From Nodosilinea sp. BSH.14 (GTDB lineage Bacteria; Cyanobacteriota; Cyanobacteriia; Phormidesmidales; Phormidesmidaceae): a DNA stretch of 12,111 nucleotides. Shown one piece after another: positions 7,311 through 12,111 of the stretch; positions within the stretch are counted from its first letter, which is position 1; each line of letters starts with the position of its first letter. The notes below the pieces were generated by a model, which searched no databases, had not been told where the DNA came from, and saw only the letters and a list, made by a program, of their open reading frames with translations. A program made the position numbers and the translations under genes. The stretch covers positions 1 through 12,111 of the forward strand of contig JALQST010000050.1 of NCBI GenBank assembly GCA_023264315.1, given 5' to 3'.

Positions 7311-7316
7311 TATAAT
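7311..7316 (+). promoter_or_regulatory. Candidate psaA promoter -10 box
   Basis: A perfect TATAAT lies about 123 bp before the psaA start codon. No TTGACA-like -35 is found 16-19 bp upstream, so an activator or extended contacts would be needed. The transcription start would be near 7322, giving a leader of about 115 nt. Confidence 0.5.
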
Positions 7317-7327
7317 GCTCAAGAGCA
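7316..7327. repeat. Short palindrome at the predicted psaA transcription start
   Basis: TGCTC-AA-GAGCA is a perfect inverted repeat with 5-bp arms and a 2-bp centre. It begins at the last base of the TATAAT box and covers the predicted start site. It could be an operator, or a 5' mRNA structure, or chance. Confidence 0.35.
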
Positions 7328-7427
7328 ATCACCGTCCGAGTAGCGGTTATACCGATAGGCCCTTGGGTCGTCGATATAGTTCACACAAGACGATATGATT
7401 CTCGCTGTTTGCTTTTGTCTAGAGAGA

Positions 7428-7431
7428 GGAG
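7428..7431 (+). promoter_or_regulatory. Ribosome binding site of psaA
   Basis: GGAG, within a purine-rich AGAGGAGAG, ends 7 bases before the ATG at 7439. It fixes that ATG as the start rather than the upstream in-frame TTG at 7409. Confidence 0.8.
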
Positions 7432-7438
7432 AGTCTCC

Positions 7439-9703
7439 ATGACAACTACCCCGCGCGAGCGGGAGGCGAAGGTCAAAGTCATCGTTGACAAGGATCCAGT
7501 GCCTACTTCCTTTGAGAAGTGGGGTAAGCCCGGACACTTTGATCGGACTTTGGCTAAAGGCCCCAAAACCACCACTTGGATTTGGAACCTCCACGCCGAC
7601 GCTCACGATTTCGATAGTCATACCAGTGACCTAGAAGACATTTCGCGCAAAATCTTTAGTGCGCACTTCGGTCACCTAGCCGTCATCTTTATCTGGCTCA
7701 GCGGCATGTACTTCCATGGCGCTAAGTTTTCCAACTACGAAGCCTGGATGACCAACCCCACGGGCATCAAGCCCAGCGCCCAGGTCGTTTGGCCCATCTT
7801 TGGCCAAGAGATCCTGAACGCCGATGTGGGCGGCGGTTTCCAGGGGATTCAAATTACCTCGGGTCTATTCCAGATGTGGCGGGCCGCTGGCTTCACCAAC
7901 GGCTACCAGCTCTACGTCACCGCCATTGGGGCGCTGGTGATGGCTGGCCTGATGCTGTTTGCGGGCTGGTTCCACTACCACAAGGCCGCTCCCAAGCTGG
8001 AATGGTTCCAAAACGTGGAATCCATGATGAACCACCACCTGGCGGGCCTGCTGGGTCTGGGCTGCCTGAGCTGGGCGGGGCACCAAATCCACGTCGCTCT
8101 GCCTGTAAACAAAATGCTGGATGCGGGCGTGGCTCCGCAGGATATCCCCCTGCCCCACGAGTTCATCCTGAATAAGAGCTTGATGGCGGATCTGTACCCC
8201 AGCTTTGCCGAGGGTCTGAAGCCCTTCTTCACCCTCAACTGGGGCGTGTACTCCGACTTCCTCACCTTCAAAGGTGGCATCAACCCTGTGACGGGTGGCC
8301 TGTGGCTGTCGGATACGGCTCACCATCACCTGGCGCTAGCGGTTCTCTTCATCGTTGCGGGCCACATGTACCGCACCAACTGGGGCATCGGCCACAGCAT
8401 GAAGGAAATCCTGGAAGGCCACAAGGGTGATCCCCTGCTCTTTGGTGGTAAGGGCCACGATGGCCTGTACGAGAACCTGACCACCTCCTGGCACGCCCAG
8501 TTGGCGGTGAACCTGGCCATCCTCGGTTCCATCACCATCATCGTGGCGCAGCACATGTATGCTATGCCTCCCTATCCGTACATCGCGACGGATTACCCCA
8601 CCCAACTGTCGCTGTTTACCCACCACATGTGGATTGGCGGCTTCTTGATTGTGGGGGCTGCGGCCCACGCCGCGATCTTCATGGTGCGCGACTATGATCC
8701 CGCCGTGAACATGGATAACGCCCTGGATCGGATGCTCCGTTCCCGCGATGCGATTATCTCCCACCTGAACTGGGTGTGTATTTTCCTCGGCTTCCATAGC
8801 TTTGGTCTGTACATCCACAACGATACCATGCGGGCCTTGGGCCGTCCCCAGGATATGTTCTCGGATTCCGCTATCCAGCTTCAGCCCATCTTTGCTCAGT
8901 GGGTGCAAAGCTTCCACGCCGCTGCCGCTGGCGGTACCGCTCCCAACGCCCTGGCTGGGGTTAGCCCCATCTTCGGTGGCGATGTGATTGCGGTGGCTGG
9001 CAAAGTGGCCATGATGCCCATGACCCTCGGCACCGCCGACTTCATGGTGCACCACATCCATGCCTTCACCATTCACGTGACGGCGCTGATTCTTCTGAAA
9101 GGCGTGCTGTACGCTCGCAGCTCTCGTCTGGTGCCCGACAAAGGCGAACTGGGCTTCCGGTTCCCCTGCGATGGCCCCGGTCGGGGTGGCACCTGTCAGG
9201 TTTCCGGTTGGGACCATGTGTTCCTGGGCCTGTTCTGGATGTACAACTCCCTGTCCATCGTAATTTTCCACTTCAGCTGGAAGATGCAGTCCGACATTTG
9301 GGGTACCGTTAGCCCCGATGGCACCGTGTCTCACATCACGGGCGGCAACTTTGCCCAAAGCGCCATCACCATCAACGGTTGGCTGCGCGACTTCCTCTGG
9401 GCACAAGCCTCTCAGGTGATCGGTTCCTACGGTTCCGCCCTGTCCGCCTACGGCCTCATGTTCCTGGGTGCCCACTTCGTTTGGGCCTTCAGCCTCATGT
9501 TCCTGTTCAGTGGTCGCGGCTACTGGCAAGAACTGATCGAGTCCATCGTTTGGGCTCACAACAAACTCAAGGTGGCTCCCGCCATCCAGCCCCGCGCTCT
9601 GAGCATCACTCAGGGTCGGGCGGTGGGTGTGGCTCACTACCTCCTCGGAGGCATTGCCACCACCTGGGCCTTCTTCCTGGCTCGTATCATCGCGGTGGGC
9701 TAG
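7439..9703 (+). CDS. psaA: Photosystem I P700 chlorophyll a apoprotein A1
   Basis: PsaA is one half of the photosystem I reaction-centre heterodimer in the thylakoid. It binds antenna chlorophylls, its share of P700 and the A-branch cofactors, and half of the Fx 4Fe-4S cluster. The product has 754 residues, the family's usual length, with the expected eleven membrane helices. The conserved start EREAKVKV...DPVPTSFEKW and end FFLARIIAVG are present. Fx ligands are Cys577 and Cys586 in CDGPGRGGTCQ. His679 (in LGAHFVWAF) matches the P700 axial ligand numbered 680 in Thermosynechococcus, and Trp696 (GRGYWQEL) matches the phylloquinone-stacking Trp697. The lumenal loop near LYPSFAEGLKPFFTLNW is the shorter Synechocystis-like form. 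It looks like the ordinary visible-light protein. psaB follows after 92 bp and is probably co-transcribed. Confidence 0.99.
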   Translation: MTTTPREREAKVKVIVDKDPVPTSFEKWGKPGHFDRTLAKGPKTTTWIWNLHADAHDFDSHTSDLEDISRKIFSAHFGHLAVIFIWLSGMYFHGAKFSNYEAWMTNPTGIKPSAQVVWPIFGQEILNADVGGGFQGIQITSGLFQMWRAAGFTNGYQLYVTAIGALVMAGLMLFAGWFHYHKAAPKLEWFQNVESMMNHHLAGLLGLGCLSWAGHQIHVALPVNKMLDAGVAPQDIPLPHEFILNKSLMADLYPSFAEGLKPFFTLNWGVYSDFLTFKGGINPVTGGLWLSDTAHHHLALAVLFIVAGHMYRTNWGIGHSMKEILEGHKGDPLLFGGKGHDGLYENLTTSWHAQLAVNLAILGSITIIVAQHMYAMPPYPYIATDYPTQLSLFTHHMWIGGFLIVGAAAHAAIFMVRDYDPAVNMDNALDRMLRSRDAIISHLNWVCIFLGFHSFGLYIHNDTMRALGRPQDMFSDSAIQLQPIFAQWVQSFHAAAAGGTAPNALAGVSPIFGGDVIAVAGKVAMMPMTLGTADFMVHHIHAFTIHVTALILLKGVLYARSSRLVPDKGELGFRFPCDGPGRGGTCQVSGWDHVFLGLFWMYNSLSIVIFHFSWKMQSDIWGTVSPDGTVSHITGGNFAQSAITINGWLRDFLWAQASQVIGSYGSALSAYGLMFLGAHFVWAFSLMFLFSGRGYWQELIESIVWAHNKLKVAPAIQPRALSITQGRAVGVAHYLLGGIATTWAFFLARIIAVG

Positions 9704-9795
9704 GTTTCTCGTCATGGAATCTCCTGGGGGTGGGGTAATCCTGCCCCTACCAGCCGCAACATGACTCAGATGTCGTACTAAATCCGTTTTGATTC
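9704..9795 (+). other. psaA-psaB intercistronic spacer
   Basis: The spacer is 92 bases long and has no terminator. A GC-rich imperfect stem is possible (GGGG near 9733-9737 pairing with CCCC near 9745-9748), without a T tract. No Shine-Dalgarno precedes psaB; the last 20 bases are AT-rich. This fits a dicistronic mRNA in which the spacer might influence stability or psaB translation. Confidence 0.5.
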
Positions 9796-11997
9796 ATGGC
9801 AACTAAATTCCCTAAATTTAGCCAGGATCTGGCAGCCGATCCGACCACACGGCGGATCTGGTACGGGATTGCCACCGCCCACGACTTTGAAAGCCACGAT
9901 GGCATGACGGAGGAGAATCTTTACCAAAAGATCTTCGCCTCCCACTTCGGCCACCTGGCAATCATCTTCCTGTGGACTTCTGGCAACCTGTTCCATGTCG
10001 CCTGGCAAGGTAACTTCGAGCAGTGGATTAAAGATCCGCTCAACGTCAAGCCCATCGCCCACGCGATTTGGGATCCCCACTTTGGTCAGCCTGCGGTAGA
10101 TGCCTTCTCCCAGGCTGGTTCCTCTACTCCTGTTAACGTCGCCTTCTCCGGGGTCTACCACTGGTGGTACACCATCGGGATGCGCACCAACACCGACCTG
10201 TACTCCGGGGCTGTGTTCCTGCTGATTCTGTCCGCCATCTTCCTGTTCGCAGGTTGGCTGCACCTTCAGCCCAAGTTCCGCCCCAGCCTGTCCTGGTTTA
10301 AGAACGCTGAATCTCGCCTCAACCACCACCTGGCTGGTCTGTTCGGCGTCAGCTCCCTGGCTTGGACGGGTCACCTGGTACATGTCGCCATCCCAGAATC
10401 TCGTGGTGTGCATGTGGGTTGGGATAACTTCCTTTCCATGAAGCCCCACCCCGAAGGTCTGATGCCCTTCTTCACCGGCAACTGGGGCGTGTATGCCCAG
10501 AGCCCCGACACCTCCAGCCATGTCTTCGGCACGGCTACCGGCGCGGGTTCTGCCATCCTCACCTTTCTGGGTGGGTTCCATCCCCAGACCGAGTCTCTGT
10601 GGTTGACCGACATGGCTCACCACCACCTGGCCATCGCGGTGATCTTCATCGTGGCTGGGCACATGTACCGCACCAACTTCGGAATCGGCCACAGCATCAA
10701 GGAAATCCTGAATGCCCACAAGCCCCCCAAAGGCGGTCTCGGTGAAGGCCACAAGGGTCTCTATGACACCCTGAACAACTCCCTTCACTTCCAACTGGCG
10801 CTAGCCCTGGCTAGCCTCGGTGTCGTCACCTCCCTGGTGGCGCAGCACATGTACGCGCTGCCTCCCTACGCCTTCATGGCCAAGGACTACACCACCAAGG
10901 CGGCCCTCTACACGCACCACCAGTACATCGCCATCTTCCTGATGTGCGGTGCCTTCGCCCACGGTGCCATCTTCTTCATCCGTGACTACGACCCGGAAGC
11001 CAACAAGGACAACGTCCTGGCCCGGATGCTCGAGCACAAGGAAGCCATCATCACCCACCTAAGCTGGGTGTCCCTGTTCCTGGGTTTCCACACCCTGGGT
11101 CTGTACGTCCACAACGACGTAGTGGTGGCCTTTGGCACCCCCGAAAAGCAAATCCTGGTTGAGCCTGTCTTCGCCCAATTCGTGCAAGCGGCCTCCGGTA
11201 AACTACTCTACGGCTTCGATACCCTGCTGTCCAACGCCGACAGCGTCACCCAAACCGCCAACGCCGTCTGGCTACCTGGCTGGTTTGAGGCCATCAACAG
11301 CAACGCCAACTCGCTGTTCCTGACCATTGGCCCTGGCGACTTCCTGGTGCACCACGCCATCGCCCTGGGTCTGCACACCACCACCCTGATTCTGGTGAAG
11401 GGCGCCCTGGATGCCCGGGGTTCCAAGCTGATGCCCGACAAGAAGGACTTCGGCTACAGCTTCCCCTGCGACGGCCCTGGTCGTGGCGGCACCTGCGACA
11501 TCTCCGCCTGGGACTCCTTCTACCTGGCGATGTTCTGGATGCTCAACACCATCGGCTGGACTACCTTCTACTGGCACTGGAAGCACCTCAGCATCTGGTC
11601 GGGCAACGTGGCTCAGTTCAACGAGTCCTCCAACTACCTGATGGGCTGGCTGCGTGACTACCTGTGGCTCAATAGTTCTCAGCTCATCAACGGCTACAAC
11701 CCCTACGGCATGAACAATCTCGCCGTCTGGGCCTGGATGTTCCTCTTCGGACACCTGGTCTGGGCCACCGGCTTCATGTTCCTGATCTCCTGGCGGGGCT
11801 ACTGGCAGGAGCTGATCGAAACGATCGTGTGGGCTCACCAGCGCACACCGCTGGCCAACCTCGTCGGCTGGCGCGACAAGCCGGTGGCTCTGTCGATCGT
11901 GCAGGCCCGCGTGGTGGGTCTGGCTCACTTCACGGTGGGCTACTTCCTCACCTACGCAGCCTTCCTGATCGCTTCCACCTCAGGCAAATTCGGCTGA
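9796..11997 (+). CDS. psaB: Photosystem I P700 chlorophyll a apoprotein A2
   Basis: PsaB pairs with PsaA to form the reaction centre, carrying the B-branch cofactors, the other half of P700 and the other two Fx ligands. It has 733 residues, within the usual 730-745. The start MATKFPKFSQDLA and the following TRRIWYGIATAHDFESHDG are family hallmarks, so the ATG is secure although no ribosome binding site is visible. Fx ligands are Cys558 and Cys567 in CDGPGRGGTCD. His653 (LFGHLVWATGF) corresponds to the P700 axial His660 of Thermosynechococcus, and Trp670 (WRGYWQEL) to Trp677; the constant offset of seven reflects shorter loops. Paralogy with PsaA is clear throughout, including HHHLA, GHMYRTN and GYWQELIE motifs. 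It is the last gene before a strong terminator. Confidence 0.99.
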   Translation: MATKFPKFSQDLAADPTTRRIWYGIATAHDFESHDGMTEENLYQKIFASHFGHLAIIFLWTSGNLFHVAWQGNFEQWIKDPLNVKPIAHAIWDPHFGQPAVDAFSQAGSSTPVNVAFSGVYHWWYTIGMRTNTDLYSGAVFLLILSAIFLFAGWLHLQPKFRPSLSWFKNAESRLNHHLAGLFGVSSLAWTGHLVHVAIPESRGVHVGWDNFLSMKPHPEGLMPFFTGNWGVYAQSPDTSSHVFGTATGAGSAILTFLGGFHPQTESLWLTDMAHHHLAIAVIFIVAGHMYRTNFGIGHSIKEILNAHKPPKGGLGEGHKGLYDTLNNSLHFQLALALASLGVVTSLVAQHMYALPPYAFMAKDYTTKAALYTHHQYIAIFLMCGAFAHGAIFFIRDYDPEANKDNVLARMLEHKEAIITHLSWVSLFLGFHTLGLYVHNDVVVAFGTPEKQILVEPVFAQFVQAASGKLLYGFDTLLSNADSVTQTANAVWLPGWFEAINSNANSLFLTIGPGDFLVHHAIALGLHTTTLILVKGALDARGSKLMPDKKDFGYSFPCDGPGRGGTCDISAWDSFYLAMFWMLNTIGWTTFYWHWKHLSIWSGNVAQFNESSNYLMGWLRDYLWLNSSQLINGYNPYGMNNLAVWAWMFLFGHLVWATGFMFLISWRGYWQELIETIVWAHQRTPLANLVGWRDKPVALSIVQARVVGLAHFTVGYFLTYAAFLIASTSGKFG

Positions 11998-12026
11998 CGC
12001 CGACACCCACCCCTCAAGGGACGATC

Positions 12027-12054
12027 AACCCCCGGCCGTCGCCGGGGGTTTTTT
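12027..12054 (+). terminator. Intrinsic terminator of the psaAB operon
   Basis: A perfect 10-bp stem (AACCCCCGGC at 12027-12036 with GCCGGGGGTT at 12041-12050) closes a CGTC tetraloop and leads into six T (12049-12054). It lies 30 bp after the psaB stop. The opposite strand has only a short A-to-T run after the stem, so termination should be mainly for plus-strand transcripts. Confidence 0.93.
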
Positions 12055-12058
12055 CATG

Positions 12059-12111
12059 CGCCACCGCCACCGCCACCGCCACCGCCGCCGCCACCGCCAC
12101 CGCCAACGCCG
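12059..12111. repeat. GCC/ACC triplet repeat reaching the window edge
   Basis: Alternating GCC and ACC triplets, with one GCC-GCC-GCC interruption and an AAC near the end, run to the last base. In one minus-strand frame it reads as 15 consecutive glycines, then Ala, then TGA at 12054-12056. It may be the 3' end of a convergent gene encoding a glycine-rich tail, or a simple-sequence tract. The window is too short to tell. Confidence 0.8.

Larger units (their letters stand above)
6947..7438. other. Non-coding region between ftsY and psaA
   Basis: These 492 bases contain no credible gene. The first 130 bases are GC-moderate and include a small stem (7008-7013 with 7023-7028, loop 9, no T tract), which is not a convincing ftsY terminator. 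From about 7110 the DNA turns AT-rich and carries the HLR1-like element, possible -10 boxes (TAATAT 7189-7194; TATAAT 7311-7316), a small palindrome, and the psaA ribosome binding site. It is the likely promoter and 5' leader of the psaAB operon. Confidence 0.85.

Noticed and set aside
7409..7438. Ten-codon upstream extension of psaA from a TTG
   Set aside because: The extension would cover the ribosome binding site. The ATG at 7439 has GGAG at the right distance and gives the family-typical N-terminus.
7161..9703. Far-red-light paralogue of PsaA
   Set aside because: The protein follows the ordinary visible-light PsaA in length and motifs. It sits in a standard psaA-psaB pair, and no phytochrome or other far-red cluster genes are in the window.
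8336..9715. 459-codon minus-strand ORF opposite psaA
   Set aside because: It is an antisense shadow of a highly conserved GC-rich gene; its His/Gly/Val-rich composition mirrors psaA codons. The same holds for the 338-codon frame opposite psaB (9778-10794).
12059..12111. CRISPR-like array
   Set aside because: The units are 3-6 bp with no spacers, so this is a simple-sequence repeat.

Overview
The window comes from a cyanobacterium. It carries the adjacent photosystem I core genes psaA and psaB, both near full-length and highly typical. It also has an ftsY with a long acidic N-terminus, a single HIP1 octamer (GCGATCGC, 3492-3499), and motifs resembling HLR1, the cyanobacterial RpaB-binding element. 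The coding DNA is GC-rich and the upstream regions are AT-rich. That fits a GC-rich, possibly Leptolyngbya-like, filamentous lineage, but the genus is a guess.

Layout. Positions 1-1282 hold the 3' part of a signalling protein (Hpt, then two receiver-like domains) whose 5' end lies outside the window. A short spacer with an 11-bp tandem repeat leads to a membrane-bound sensor histidine kinase (1430-4201). Its stop overlaps the start of a single-domain response regulator (4194-4586), so the two form a likely kinase/regulator pair. A small cysteine-containing protein is encoded convergently on the minus strand (4596-4799). Its upstream region is shared with divergent ftsY (5078-6946) and contains an HLR1-like motif, a 50-codon candidate small ORF, and one copy of a 21-bp repeat whose other copy is inside the first codons of ftsY. 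A 492-bp non-coding region (6947-7438) follows, with an HLR1-like element and a perfect TATAAT box. It precedes psaA (7439-9703) and psaB (9796-11997). A strong intrinsic terminator at 12027-12054 closes the operon. The window ends in a GCC/ACC repeat that could be the 3' end of a minus-strand gene with a polyglycine tail.

How the genes relate. The left third is phosphorelay signalling: a kinase, its probable receiver partner, and a separate Hpt protein whose two receiver-like domains both lack the phospho-accepting Asp. The right half makes the PsaA/PsaB heterodimer. FtsY is the SRP receptor that delivers membrane proteins for co-translational insertion, so its position next to two large thylakoid membrane proteins is suggestive, but no functional coupling is shown. 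Most of the window is ordinary core cyanobacterial genome. I did not find a convincing new multi-gene system. The items most worth a second look are the phosphoacceptor-less receivers, the small Cys protein with its HLR1-like motif, and the 21-bp repeat at ftsY.
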